Source: AP-15 sp963799085 (GTDB lineage: Bacteria; Pseudomonadota; Alphaproteobacteria; ATCC43930; CGMCC-115725). From it: a stretch of 64,000 nucleotides of DNA. Every line of letters starts with the position of its first letter. Positions within the stretch are counted from its first letter, which is position 1. The stretch spans positions 62,001-126,000 of the forward strand of contig CAWCWA010000015.1 in the NCBI GenBank assembly GCA_963799085.1, in the 5' to 3' direction. The position numbers and the translations under genes are program-made. The notes beneath the pieces were generated by a model, which was not told where the DNA came from, did not search any database, and worked only from the letters and a program-made list of their open reading frames with translations. Below are positions 23,714 to 33,611 of the stretch, in pieces.

Positions 23714-26700
23714 CTAGGCGGTTTGTCGCAGGCGCTCGGCGCGCTGAAGATCGACCGAGACGAGCTGCGACACGCCGTCCTCGGCCATCGTCACGCCGAA
23801 CAGCCGGTCGACCCGCGCCATCGTGATGCGGTGATGCGTCATCACCAGAAAGCGCGTGGCGGCGGCGTCCGCGATCTCGGCGAGGAGGCGGCAGAAGCGG
23901 TCGATATTGGCGTCGTCGAGCGGGGCGTCGACCTCGTCGAGAACGCAGAGCGGGGCGGGATTGGTCAGGAAGAGCGCGAAGATCAACGCGAGGGCGGTCA
24001 GCGCCTGCTCGCCCCCCGACAGCAGCGACAAGGCCTGTCGACGCTTGCCGGGCGGGGTGGCCAGGATGTCGAGCCCGGCGGCCAGGGGATCGTCATCGCC
24101 GACGAGCGCGAGTTCGGCCTTGCCGCCGCCGAAGAGGCGCGCAAAGAGTTCGGCAAAATGGCCGTTGAGCCGGTCGAGGGCCGCCGTCAGACGCTGCCTC
24201 CCCTCCCGGTCGAGGGCGGCCAGACCGCGGCGCAGGCGTTGGATCGCCTCGGTCAGTTCCGCCCGCTCGCGGCGCAGCTCGGCGAGCCGCGCTTCGATCT
24301 CGGCGGCATCTCGCTCGGCCACCAGATTGACCGGCCCGACGCCGTCGCGCTCACGGGTCAGGCGGTCGAGCCGCACGGCCGCCGCGGCCGGGTCGGTCGG
24401 CGCGCTTTCCGCGTCCGGCCCGAGACGCGCCGCCAAGTCCTCCGGCGTCGCGTCGAGGCGCTCGCGAATGTCGTGTCGCGAGGGCGGCCATCGCCTCGGC
24501 CGCGCGGTCGTGGGCCGCACCCTGCCGGACCCGATCCTCGCGCGCCGCGGCGAGCGAGAGATCGGCCGCCCGCGCCGCCTCCTCGGCTTCGCGCCGGGCC
24601 GTCTCGGCCGCGGCCAGCGCGTCGGCGGCCCGCCGGCCGTCCTGAGTGACGGCGGCAAGCTCGGCGCCGAGGCGCTCGCTATCCCCGGCGATCGCCGCCG
24701 GCCGCGTCGAGAGTTCGGCCAATTCGCCGGAGGTCGCATCGCGCCGTTCGACCAGGACCGCGTGCTGGCTCGTCGAGCGGTCGGCGCGCGCCCGCCATGA
24801 CCGCGCCTCGCCCTCGATCGCGGCGTGGCGGCGGCGCCGGTCCGCTGCGGCCCGCGCCAGGTTGTCGGACGCAGCGAAGGCCGCCCTTTCCCGCTGCCGC
24901 GCCGCGGCCGCTTCTTCGCGCGCGGCGGCAAGATCGGTCTCGACATCCGGATTTGCCGGCAGCGCCGCCAGTTCCAGCACGACGCGCTCGTCCGCCTCCT
25001 CGATGTCGTGTTCCTCGTCCTTGAACGCCGCGATCCTGTCGTCGATCGCCGCCCGCCGCGTTTCTGCGGCAAAAGCGCGCTGCGCCAAGTCGGCTTCGTG
25101 CTTGCGGGCTTCGCTCAGCGCCGATTCGGCCTCGCGCAGCCGCTGCCGCGCGAGCCCGTCCGATTGGGCAGCGGCCTCGCGCGCGGACTTTGCGGCGGCA
25201 AGCGCATCTTCGCCGGTGGCGACCGCGGCTTCTGCCGCGGCAATGGAGGGGGCGAGTTCGGCGAGGCGGTTCTGCCGGTGCAATTGGCGCGAGGCGGTCG
25301 ACGGCGCCGCCATCGACCGGGTGAACCCATCCCAGCGCCACAGCCGGCCGTCGCGATCGACGAGCCGCTGCCCCGGTGCGAGGTGCGCCTGCAAATCGCG
25401 GCCGAGCGCCGCGTCGTCGACCCAGCCGGCGAGCGCCAGCCGGCGGCCGAGGGCTTCGGGCGCCGCGACCATTTCGCCGAGCGGGCGCGCGCCCTCGGGG
25501 AGCGGCGGGGATTGGTCGAGGGGTGGCAGACCGACCCAGAAACCGCCGGCGGGTGGATTGTCGGCATCGGCGAGCGGCGCTGCCAGCTCGTCCTCGAAGA
25601 CCGCCCCGACGGCGGCTTCGAAACCGGCGGCGACCCGGACCGACGCCAGGAGCGGCGGGCGTTCGCAGCCCCCCGCCTGGGCCGGCGGCTCGGACAAGGC
25701 CTCGGCCTCGACAACCAGCCGGGCATGCTCCGCCGACGCCCGGCGCAGCACATCGAGGGCGGCCGCCTCCGCGCTCCGCGCCGCCGCCATCTGCGGCTCG
25801 ACCGCTTCGAACGAGGCGCGGCTTTCCTCGGCCCGCCGCTCGGCCGCCGCCAGATCGGCCGTGGCGGCCTGCAGTATCTCCGGCGAAACCAGTGAAGCGG
25901 CGAGTGCGGGAAGCTCCCGTTCTGCTTCGGCGAGCCGCGCCTGCAATCGGGCGCGCCGCTCCTCGATCCCGCGGCGCTGCTGTTCGAGGGCGGCCTGCCG
26001 GGCGGCACGCGCCGCCGCCCTCTCGGTCGCCTGCTGCAACCTTGCCTCGGCGGCCGCGACTGCCGCGCCGGCTTCGGCGAGCGCCGCCGAGGCGGCTTCG
26101 GCGAGCGGCTTGTCGCTGGCCTCGGCCGCCGCTGGCGAGCGCCGTTCCGCCTCGATCGCGGCAAGTGCGGCTGCCGCGTCGGCGCAGTGCTCCTCCTCGC
26201 GCGCAAGATCGGCGGCAAGCTGCTCGAGCCGGCGGCGCGCTTCCGCCTGCGCCGCCAGCGTGCGCTGCAATTCCTGTTCGAGCCCGATTTCGGGCATGCA
26301 GCAGCCGCTGCCGCTCGGCCGCATGTCCAGCTTCGGCCCGGCGCAGACCCGGTAGCGCCGTCTCGGCGCTCTCGAACCGGGCCCGTGCCGTGGCGGCGCG
26401 CTCGGTGGCGGCGGCCACCGCCTCTTCGGCGCCGTCGAGATCGGCCGCCGCGCGTTCTGCCGCGGCCATGGCGGCACGCCAGCGGGCGAGCAGCAATTGC
26501 GCCTGCAGGCGGCGGATCTCTTCGCCCAGCCGGCGGTAGCGCTGTGCCTGTCGCGCCTGCTTCTGCAAACCCTGGAACTGCTGGGCAAGCGTCGCCTCGA
26601 CATCGTCGAGCCGCAGCAGATTGTCCTCGGCCGCCCGAAGCCGCTGCTCGGTCTCCTGGCGGCGCGTCTGCAGCCCCGCGATGCCGGCCGCCTCCTCCAG

Positions 26701-27189
26701 CAGCAGCCGGCGTTCTGCCGGTCGCGCCTCGATCAATGCGGCGATGCGGCCCTGGCCGACAATCGCGCTCGACTGTGCGCCCGACGCCGCATCGGCGAAC
26801 AGCAACTGCACATCGCGCGCCCGCGCCTCGCGGCCGTTGACGCGGTAAACGGAGCCGGCGCTGCGCTCGATTCGCCGCACGATCTCGATCCCGTCGCGAT
26901 CGTTGACCGCGAGCGGCGCATCGCGCGCGCCGTTATCGAGAACGAGCGCGATTTCGGCGATGTTGGCGGGCGGACGGCCGGCGGCCCCGGCAAAGATCAC
27001 ATCGTCCATCGCGCCGCCGCGCACCCGCCGCGCCGAGGTCTCACCCATCACCCAGCGCAGCGCGTCGGCGAGGTTGGACTTGCCGCAGCCATTGGGCCCG
27101 ACGATTCCGGTCAGCCCCGGCTCGATCGGCAGCTCGGTGCGGTCGGCGAAAGATTTGAACCCGGAAAGGCGAAGCCGCTCGATCTGCAT
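23714..27189 (-). CDS. smc: Chromosome segregation protein SMC, two frameshifts
   Basis: The corrected product is about 1158 residues, the family norm. The head contains MQIERLRLSGFKSFADRT and Walker A GIVGPNGCGKSN. Next come the first coiled coil and the hinge (about 25,300-25,700; VRVAAGFEAAVGAVFEDELA). After the second coil come the signature LSLLSGGEQALTALAL and Walker B LCVLDEVDAPLDDAN. The frame changes twice, each by one extra base: near 26295 (CATGCCCGAAAT run) and near 24475-24482. Both flanks stay family-like, so these are probably sequence errors. SMC with ScpAB condenses and segregates the chromosome. It is 15 bases downstream of the dsbA-like gene. Confidence 0.92.
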
Positions 27190-27204
27190 CGCCCTCGTCG
27201 CGGC

Positions 27205-27840
27205 CTACGATTTTGGCGCCAGTGCTGACAGCTGCCGATCGAACTCGTCGACCGTCGGCGCGCCGACAAACTTTGTGCCGTTGATGAAGAAGGTCGGCGT
27301 GGCGTTGACCTCGAGCTCCTTGGACGCAACGAGGCGGCTGTCGAGAATCTTGTTCTCGAGCGCGGTGTTCTTGAGGCAGGCGTCGAATTCTTCCTTGCCC
27401 ATGCCGCCGAGCTTGGCCAGCCGGGCCAGCGACTGCAGATAGTCGGAACCGGTCACCCATTTGTCCTGGGCGCCGAAAAAGGTGTCGACGAACGCGTAGA
27501 AACGGTCCGGCGGGGCGCAGCGCGCGATCATCGCCGCCCGCAGCGCCGGCTCGTCGAGCGGAAAATCGCGCAGGACCAGCTTGACCTTGCCGGTGTCGAT
27601 CCATTTCTTCTTGAGTTCCGGCAGAACCTCGTTGGTGAAATGGGCGCAATGGGGGCAGCTCAACGACGCGTATTCGACGATCGTGATCGGCGCCGCGGAG
27701 TCACCGAGGACACGGTCATCAGGACCGACCGCCAGCAATTTGACCGAATCGGCGGAGGGGGCAGCGACCGCCGATGCCGGCGCTGCGATCAGCGGCGCGG
27801 CGTAGATGGCCAACAATAGGAAAGTCCAGATTTTCCACAT
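27205..27840 (-). CDS. DsbA-family thiol:disulfide oxidoreductase
   Basis: ATG 27840 opens a signal peptide (MWKIWTFLLLAIYAAPLIAAPASA), giving 211 residues. The mature thioredoxin-fold protein has the active site Cys62-Pro-His-Cys65 (SLSCPHCAHFT) and the cis-Pro loop NATPTFFING. It is a periplasmic DsbA/Com1-type oxidoreductase. The order dciA - dsbA-like - smc on one strand is the usual alphaproteobacterial arrangement, and it is likely co-transcribed with smc. Confidence 0.9.
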   Translation of the reverse strand: MWKIWTFLLLAIYAAPLIAAPASAVAAPSADSVKLLAVGPDDRVLGDSAAPITIVEYASLSCPHCAHFTNEVLPELKKKWIDTGKVKLVLRDFPLDEPALRAAMIARCAPPDRFYAFVDTFFGAQDKWVTGSDYLQSLARLAKLGGMGKEEFDACLKNTALENKILDSRLVASKELEVNATPTFFINGTKFVGAPTVDEFDRQLSALAPKS

Positions 27841-27911
27841 ATCGAGTCCCTTACCACAAGATGTTGACCGTCGCCAGTTGCAAGAAATGGTCGCCAAACC
27901 GCCGGCCCGGC

Positions 27912-28424
27912 TTAACGGCGCGCCCCGGCCACCGCCCGGCCGAGCCGCGCGAGGGCGGCTCGCAATTCGGGATCGGGGATGCCGGCGACCCGCTCATCGA
28001 TCGCCGCCTCCTCGGCGGGAGGAAGCGGCGTGGCGGGCGGCGCGGCCGGCACTGCGGGGAGCGGCAAGGGCCCTTGTATCTGCGTCAGGCGGGTGACCAG
28101 AGGCCGGCCGAAATAGAGGTTGATGCGCTCGATCAAGAGCGGTGCGGCGTGCTGCAGTTCGAGCCCGGCGCCCGGCGCGCTGACGAGCTTCAATGTGCCG
28201 TCGCGGCCGAGTGCGGCGGGCCAGGCGAGTGCCGACCAATCGTCGCCGATGATCACCGCCCATTCGGCCTTGAGGCGCACGAGAAGACCGCCGCCGCGCT
28301 TGGCGAGTATCGGCGCCGCGAGTTGGGAAACGGCAACGCCGACAGCGCGAAAGCCTTGCCGCGGCTCAGGCTTGGCCTGACCGCCGTTGCCTGCGGAACT
28401 CTGCTGCCGCCGATTCGCCGCCAT
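27912..28424 (-). CDS. dciA: DciA-like DUF721 protein
   Basis: The protein is about 170 residues from ATG 28424. The DUF721 core is recognisable: GVAVSQLAAPILAKRGG, LLVRLKAEWAVIIGDDW, KLVSAPGAGLELQHAAPLLI and INLYFGRPLV. DciA proteins help load the replicative helicase DnaB in bacteria without DnaC. The start codon overlaps that of mutY on the other strand by two bases (CCATGG), leaving no intergenic leader for either gene, so both promoters must lie inside the opposite coding region. Confidence 0.8.
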   Translation of the reverse strand: MAANRRQQSSAGNGGQAKPEPRQGFRAVGVAVSQLAAPILAKRGGGLLVRLKAEWAVIIGDDWSALAWPAALGRDGTLKLVSAPGAGLELQHAAPLLIERINLYFGRPLVTRLTQIQGPLPLPAVPAAPPATPLPPAEEAAIDERVAGIPDPELRAALARLGRAVAGARR

Positions 28425-29568
28425 GGCGCCAATCCGATCTGACACCCGTTCGCCGCCGAACCCGCCCGATCCGGCGGCGCTTCTCGCATGGTACGACCGC
28501 CACCGCCGCGACCTCCCCTGGCGGGCGCCGCCGGGGACGCGCGCCGATCCATACCGCGTCTGGCTCAGCGAAATCATGCTGCAACAGACGACGGTGGCGA
28601 CCGTTCGCGCCTATTTTGACCGTTTCACAGCGCGCTGGCCCGAAGTTTCCGCACTGGCCGCGGCGCCGCTCGAAGAAGTGCTGCACGCCTGGCAGGGGCT
28701 CGGCTATTACGCGCGCGCCCGTAATCTGCACGCCTGCGCCCGCGCCCTGATGTCGCGCCATGCCGGGGTGTTCCCCGACGATGTCGCCTCGCTGCGCGCG
28801 TTGCCGGGGATCGGCGACTACACCGCCGCGGCGATCGCGGCGATCGCCTTCGACCGCCAGACGGCGGCGGTGGACGGCAATGTCGAACGCGTCCTCGCCC
28901 GGGTCTATGCCGTGATGGAGCCGCTGCCGCTGGCCAAGGCGCGGCTGAAGGCGCTGGCGCAGGCCCTCACGCCGCCGCATCGGGCCGGAGATTTCGCCCA
29001 GGCGATGATGGATCTGGGCGCCACGATCTGCACCCCGCGGCGGCCGCGCTGCGTGCTCTGCCCGTGGCGGACCCGCTGCGCGGCTGCGGGCGACGCCGAA
29101 TCGCTGCCGGCGCGAGCAGAGAAGCCGGAGCGCCCGCTGCGCTACGGCGTGGCGTTCTGGCTGACCCGGCCCGACGGCGTGGTGTTGCTGCGGCGGCGCC
29201 CGGAAAAGGGGCTGCTCGGCGGCATGACCGAATTCCCGTCGACCTCGTGGCGCGACACCCCCTGGACGATCGCCGAGGCGCTGCGCGCGGCGCCGACCGA
29301 GGCGGCGTGGTCGCCGTTGCCGGGTGAAGTGCGGCACGGCTTCACGCATTTCCGATTGGAACTGAAACTCGTGGCGGCCGAAGGGACCGCCGAAGGCATA
29401 TGGTGCCCGGTCGAGCGCCTTGGCGAGCACGCGCTGCCGACCCTGATGAAAAAGCTCGCGCGCCACGCGCTCTCGGCGCTCGGCGGCGCGGGTCAGCAAG
29501 CGAGTGCCGCCAAGAGCGGCAACTCACCGGCCACGGCGAGCCGAACCGGGGCAAACGAACGGCGGTGA
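28423..29568 (+). CDS. mutY: A/G-specific adenine DNA glycosylase
   Basis: The protein is 381 residues from ATG 28423. The catalytic Glu50 (WLSEIMLQQTTV), the helix-hairpin-helix LPGIGDYTAAAIA and the essential Asp151 (AVDGNVERVLAR) are present. The Fe-S ligands are Cys203, Cys210, Cys213 and Cys219 (C-x6-C-x2-C-x5-C). A NUDIX-like C-terminal domain (GVVLLRRRPEKGLLGGMTEFP) reads 8-oxoG. MutY removes A opposite 8-oxoguanine. The last 76 bases overlap the end of rnhB on the other strand. Confidence 0.95.
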   Translation: MAPIRSDTRSPPNPPDPAALLAWYDRHRRDLPWRAPPGTRADPYRVWLSEIMLQQTTVATVRAYFDRFTARWPEVSALAAAPLEEVLHAWQGLGYYARARNLHACARALMSRHAGVFPDDVASLRALPGIGDYTAAAIAAIAFDRQTAAVDGNVERVLARVYAVMEPLPLAKARLKALAQALTPPHRAGDFAQAMMDLGATICTPRRPRCVLCPWRTRCAAAGDAESLPARAEKPERPLRYGVAFWLTRPDGVVLLRRRPEKGLLGGMTEFPSTSWRDTPWTIAEALRAAPTEAAWSPLPGEVRHGFTHFRLELKLVAAEGTAEGIWCPVERLGEHALPTLMKKLARHALSALGGAGQQASAAKSGNSPATASRTGANERR

Positions 29569-30143
29569 TGCGGTGTGACGCCGAGCCGGCCGATTGCGGC
29601 GCCGTGTTCGCGCGTCGCATAGCCGACGTTGGTCTCCCAGCCATAGCCCGGATAGCGCGGCGCGAGGTCGTGCATGATCCGGTCGCGCGTGACCTTGGCG
29701 ACGATCGAGGCGGCGGCGATCGAGAGGCTGAGCCCGTCGCCCTTGACCACGGTCTTGACCGCGCAGCCAAGCGGCGGCGCCACCGACCCGTCGACGATCG
29801 CGATGTCCGGGCTGACGCCGAGGGCCGCCACCGCGCGCGCCATCGCCGCGAGTGCGGCGCGCAGAATGTTGACGCGGTCGATCTCACGCGCGCTGGCGGC
29901 GCCGACGCCGATCCGGACGGCGCCATTGGCGAGGCAGCGCTGCAATGCCCGCCAGCAGGCTTCGCGCGCATCGGACGACAGCACCTTCGAATCGTCGAGC
30001 CCGTCGCGCAGCATCCTCGGCAGCCGGCGCGGTTCGAGAATGACCGCGGCGGCGACCACCGGACCCGCCAGCGGCCCACGCCCGGCCTCGTCGATGCCGC
30101 AGACGATCCCCTTGCAGCGCCGCTCGATCGCGAAATCCGGCAT
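29493..30143 (-). CDS. rnhB: Ribonuclease HII
   Basis: ATG 30143 is preceded by AGGGGAGGGTGG, giving 216 residues. Active-site acids sit in CGIDEAGRGPLAGPV (Asp18, Glu19) with a further Asp in AIVDGS; SIAAASIVAKVTRDR and RYPGYGWETNVGY are family hallmarks. The enzyme nicks RNA in DNA, including single misincorporated ribonucleotides. It converges with mutY with a 76-base coding overlap. Confidence 0.95.
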   Translation of the reverse strand: MPDFAIERRCKGIVCGIDEAGRGPLAGPVVAAAVILEPRRLPRMLRDGLDDSKVLSSDAREACWRALQRCLANGAVRIGVGAASAREIDRVNILRAALAAMARAVAALGVSPDIAIVDGSVAPPLGCAVKTVVKGDGLSLSIAAASIVAKVTRDRIMHDLAPRYPGYGWETNVGYATREHGAAIGRLGVTPHHRRSFAPVRLAVAGELPLLAALAC

Positions 30144-30245
30144 CCACCCTCCCCTGGCCGCTTGTGCCACGGCGGCGGCGGCCCCGGCAAGCCTCCGCCA
30201 CTAGTCGCCGATGGCGGCGGCGGCAGGGATGACTATCTTCACGGC

Positions 30246-30686
30246 ATGCGCGAATATATGGCTGTCGTCCGAGAGGTTGCGTTGCTGCCGGCGGCGTTCT
30301 TCGCAGCCTTGCTGCTCGCGGTCGTGCCGGCGCGCGCCTTCGACCTCTTCGCGACGCACCAGGTAACCGCGCAGTTTGCCACCGCCGACGGCAAGCCGAT
30401 GGCGAACGCCACCGTGCGGGTCTTCGCGCCCGGCGACCCGCACACCGTCGTCGAGAGCGGGCGCAGCGACGCCGAAGGCAAGTTCGTCTTCAGCGCCGAC
30501 CGCGACGGCATGTGGAGCGCGGAGGCGCGCAACGCCGACGAGGTCGCGCGCGTGACGATCCGCGTCGGTGGAGAATCGCAGAGTCGGGTCTCGCCCTACG
30601 TCGTGGTCGGCGGGCTTGCCGTATTAATGGTCATGGCCGTCTGGTACCGGCTGCTGCGGGCGCGAACCCGGCGCCCGGGCTCCTAG
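30246..30686 (+). CDS. Membrane-anchored carboxypeptidase-regulatory-like domain protein
   Basis: The protein is 146 residues from ATG 30246. An N-terminal signal (LLPAAFFAALLLAVVPARAF) leads into an Ig-like fold segment (VTAQFATADGKPMANATVRV; GRSDAEGKFVFSADRDG; VARVTIRVGG). A C-terminal membrane helix (YVVVGGLAVLMVMAVWY) ends in an Arg-rich cytoplasmic tail. The shape resembles the accessory periplasmic component of nickel/cobalt uptake (CbiL/NikL, DUF4198-like), but no transporter is adjacent. It lies divergent from rnhB with a 102-base gap. Confidence 0.6.
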   Translation: MREYMAVVREVALLPAAFFAALLLAVVPARAFDLFATHQVTAQFATADGKPMANATVRVFAPGDPHTVVESGRSDAEGKFVFSADRDGMWSAEARNADEVARVTIRVGGESQSRVSPYVVVGGLAVLMVMAVWYRLLRARTRRPGS

Positions 30687-30806
30687 CCGGTCGGCGATTG
30701 CGGCGCCGCAGCACTTTGCGAAGCAAAGGAAGCCGGGCACAATGATCTGGCAAGCCGCTGCCTCATAATCCTTTTCGCCGCCGCCGCTGCACGGACATAA
30801 TCGGTC

Positions 30807-32141
30807 ATGCGCCCTTTCGGCAAATACGTCCTCTACGCTGTCGGCGCCGCGATCATTATCGGCTTGACGAGCCAGTTGTACGGATGTGGCGACGACGGGC
30901 TCCTCGCGCGGTTCATGCTGAAGCCCGACCGCATCATCGTCGAGCGGCGTCCGGACCCGGTCTACGACCATCTGTTCCCGTATTACGTCGAGTTCTGCGC
31001 GACGAGCCAGTTTCGCTCGAAGCTGAAAGGCGAGGGCGGTGTGGCAGGTCACGCCGTCATGTACATCAAGGGCGCCTGCAAGGACGACGACGCGCCCTAC
31101 CCGCAATTGCGGCAGTGCCGCAGGGTCGCGACTGAAACGAGCGATCCCGAGCACGGCGCCGGGATCAGCGTCAACCGCTGGTTCCGCAACGTCAATTGGG
31201 TGGCCGTGCCGGGCCATGACCTTTTCTACGCAGGCAACCTCAAGAGCGAGGAGCGCCTGACGCAGGCGCATTTCGACAAGACGGTCCGCGAGATTGTGGC
31301 CCAAGGCGTCTATAAGGGCGTCCAGTTCCAGGATTACCCTGGCTCGCACCCCGGCTCCACCGTCGAAGACTTCATCGAGGCCGAAGGGATCGGGACCGAT
31401 CTTGCATTGCTGTTCGCGCGGTCGGCCTTCTGCGCGCGGCTGCCGGTGACGGAGCCGATGGTCGACGAGGTCATCGCCTTTCTGAACGACAAGAACCGCG
31501 AATACGCCGAGGGCGAGGCCGACTACAATTGGAGCGTGTGGGCCGACAATTGCGTGCACACCGTGCGCAACGCATTGGCCGCGGCCAACATCTGGTCGCC
31601 GCTATCGGTGCGGGCGGTCAAGTTCCGGCAGATTTTCAACCTGGCGGTGCCGGCCAACGAATTCGTCAACCTGGCAGAACTCGGAACGCAAGGCGATATA
31701 GACGATTACCGGGAGATCCAGGACGACGGCCCGCGGCGCGACGCACTCCATGAGTTCCACTGGCTGCCGACACAACCGGGGGCGCTCGTCAAAACCCTGC
31801 CGGTGCACGAGCCGAACGACCTCTACGACACGACGTTCCGCCTCTTTACATTGCAGTCGCCGTTTCGCATGGGCAAGACGGAGCACGCAATCGATATCTT
31901 GTCCGACCCGCGTTTTGTCGATCTCGACGCCAATCTGCGGTATTTCGAGCAGAAATACGATCGGATCCTGGCAAGCCACGACGAACGCCAGGACATGATG
32001 GCGAGCGTGCGCGGGAGCCCCTACCGCCGCGTCGAGCGCCTCTATTACGATTACATCAAGACGCACCGCGCCGAAACCGCGGCCATGCTCGACCGGATCG
32101 CGGCACTCGAAGGACCCTCCGAGAAGCCGCCCGCCAAATAG
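30807..32141 (+). CDS. Uncharacterised lipoprotein, possible permuted papain-fold protein
   Basis: The 444-residue protein has an N-terminal hydrophobic segment ending in LYGCGDD, a fair lipobox with Cys27. I do not recognise a named family. Two features stand out: GGVAGHAVMYIKGAC (His82) and, 167 residues on, WADNCVHTVRNAL (Cys249). The order His then Cys, with NCxxxxRNAL, recalls circularly permuted NlpC/P60 or DUF4105-type cysteine peptidases. The C-terminal third is helical and charged (EQKYDRILASHDERQ). If so, it would act in the periplasm on peptidoglycan or lipoproteins. That is inference from two short motifs. Confidence 0.6.
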   Translation: MRPFGKYVLYAVGAAIIIGLTSQLYGCGDDGLLARFMLKPDRIIVERRPDPVYDHLFPYYVEFCATSQFRSKLKGEGGVAGHAVMYIKGACKDDDAPYPQLRQCRRVATETSDPEHGAGISVNRWFRNVNWVAVPGHDLFYAGNLKSEERLTQAHFDKTVREIVAQGVYKGVQFQDYPGSHPGSTVEDFIEAEGIGTDLALLFARSAFCARLPVTEPMVDEVIAFLNDKNREYAEGEADYNWSVWADNCVHTVRNALAAANIWSPLSVRAVKFRQIFNLAVPANEFVNLAELGTQGDIDDYREIQDDGPRRDALHEFHWLPTQPGALVKTLPVHEPNDLYDTTFRLFTLQSPFRMGKTEHAIDILSDPRFVDLDANLRYFEQKYDRILASHDERQDMMASVRGSPYRRVERLYYDYIKTHRAETAAMLDRIAALEGPSEKPPAK

Positions 32142-32158
32142 CCCGACGCAATGCGCCT

Positions 32159-32890
32159 TCATGCGATCGGGCGGCGGGTCAGGAAATAACGCAGCATCGC
32201 ATAGCAGGCGGCGGCGGCGGCGAGGTGCTTCAATGTGTGGCCGCTCAAGATATACCCGACCGAAAAGATCGGCGCGTCGGCGAACTCGAAGACCTTGGCA
32301 AGGCCGTAAAGTGCTGCCGCGATGATCCAGTATCGGGTTCCGGTGTATTTCGCCGGGTAAAGCAGGAACAGCAGCAGCACGGCGAGCCCGGGGAAGAACT
32401 GAGCCCAGAAATAGAGCCGCAGATCGTCGGTCCGCAGCCACAGCAGCAGGCTGAAAAGGCCGATCGCCAATAACGGCCAGAGGAGGGCGGCGCCGAGCCT
32501 TGCGTCGACGCGCTCCTCGACGGCGAGCGCGACAATCGCGGCAAAGCTCATCGTCATCGGCAGCCGATCCCAGAACAATGTCGCGTCATTCGGATCCCAG
32601 TGATAGTAGGCCGATCCGATGCCGGTCAGGAAAAATCCGAGAAACAGCACCGTCGTTGCCACGCCGTCACGGCATCGCCACAAGCCCGCGGCGCCGACGG
32701 CGATGAAGGGCAGGTTCGACGCCACGTTCCAGAAGTTCGGGATGCCGAGCAAAGCCCGCTGATCGGCGAATTGGTGATAGTCTTGGTCCTGCGGGATTGG
32801 CGGCAGCAACAGCAATCCAGCCAACGATATGGCGGCCGCGCCCAGGAGGATGAGGCCTGGAAGAAGGACGGCGCTGCGGCGTGCGCTCAC
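32159..32890 (-). CDS. CREST-superfamily membrane protein (alkaline ceramidase-like)
   Basis: The 243 residues have about seven membrane segments. The order of polar residues fits the CREST hydrolase superfamily (alkaline ceramidase, PAQR, Per1): DYHQFADQR, then Ser93-x3-His97 (GSAYYHWDP), Asp108 (FWDRLPMT) and a C-terminal His218-x3-His222 (SGHTLKHLA). These five residues would bind Zn2+ in the membrane and support amide hydrolysis. The natural substrate in bacteria is unknown. It converges with the lipoprotein gene, with 17 bases between the stops. Confidence 0.75.
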   Translation of the reverse strand: MSARRSAVLLPGLILLGAAAISLAGLLLLPPIPQDQDYHQFADQRALLGIPNFWNVASNLPFIAVGAAGLWRCRDGVATTVLFLGFFLTGIGSAYYHWDPNDATLFWDRLPMTMSFAAIVALAVEERVDARLGAALLWPLLAIGLFSLLLWLRTDDLRLYFWAQFFPGLAVLLLFLLYPAKYTGTRYWIIAAALYGLAKVFEFADAPIFSVGYILSGHTLKHLAAAAACYAMLRYFLTRRPIA

Positions 32891-33066
32891 GCCGCGGCTC
32901 CTGCCGGGTTTCGGCGCACAAACCGCCGGCGCCCGTTCACATTCGAGCGAGCCGCTTGTCGGTAAAGCCGGACCCGGTCAGGATAGGGAGTGACCCGGCC
33001 CGCAACTTCGGCGCGCAGAGCGTGCGTCGTCGCTTTCGGGCCGCTTGCCGATATGGAGCGAGGAAC

Positions 33067-33578
33067 ATGGCCGATCTGGTTGAAATCGCCTTCCCGTCCG
33101 AGCAAAAGGCCGAGGAGGTCCGGCAGAAGCTGTTGAATCTGCAAAAAGAATACCTCATCGAACTCGGCGACGCCGTGATCGCCGTCAAGCAGGCTGATGG
33201 CCATGTTAAACTCAACCAGCTGTTCAATCCGACAACGGCGGGAGCCTCTCGGGGACGTTCTGGGGCGCGCTGATCGGCATGATCTTTCTGATGCCGCTCG
33301 CAGGCGCTGCGATCGGCGCTGCTTCGGGTGCGGTCGGCGGCGCGCTCAGCGATGTCGGCATCAACGACAAATTCATGAAGGACGCCGCACAGAGCCTGCA
33401 ATCGGGCAACGCCGCGCTCTTCCTGCTGATCCGTAAGATGACGACCGACAAGGTCATGGCGGCGTTGCAGGGCGAAGGCGGCACGGTGATCAGAACCTCG
33501 TTTGACGAGAGCAAGGAGGATGCGCTTCGCGCCGCCCTGGCCGGCGCAATGCCGTCTGCGCCAGCTGCCGCTGGTTAA
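33067..33578 (+). CDS. DUF1269 family protein, one frameshift
   Basis: ATG 33067 reads MADLVEIAFPSEQKAEEV ... YLIELGDAVIAVKQADG ... LNQLFNPTTAGAS. Near 33240 one base is missing and the second frame continues GTFWGALIGMIFLMPLAGAAI, a Gly-rich membrane-insertion-like segment. It then reads INDKFMKDAAQSLQSGNAALFLLI and GTVIRTSFDESKEDAL to TAA at 33576. Corrected length is about 170 residues. The function of DUF1269 is unknown. A paralogue lies at 37827-38351 next to the same kinds of genes, so the pair belongs to the duplicated island. Confidence 0.8.
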
Positions 33579-33611
33579 GCGTCGATGTTGGGCGATTGAG
33601 TTTCACATCGT

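Noticed and set aside
29400..30686. 428-codon frame over the rnhB region
   Set aside because: Only the segment from ATG 30246 with its signal peptide is a credible protein; the rest is antisense to rnhB.
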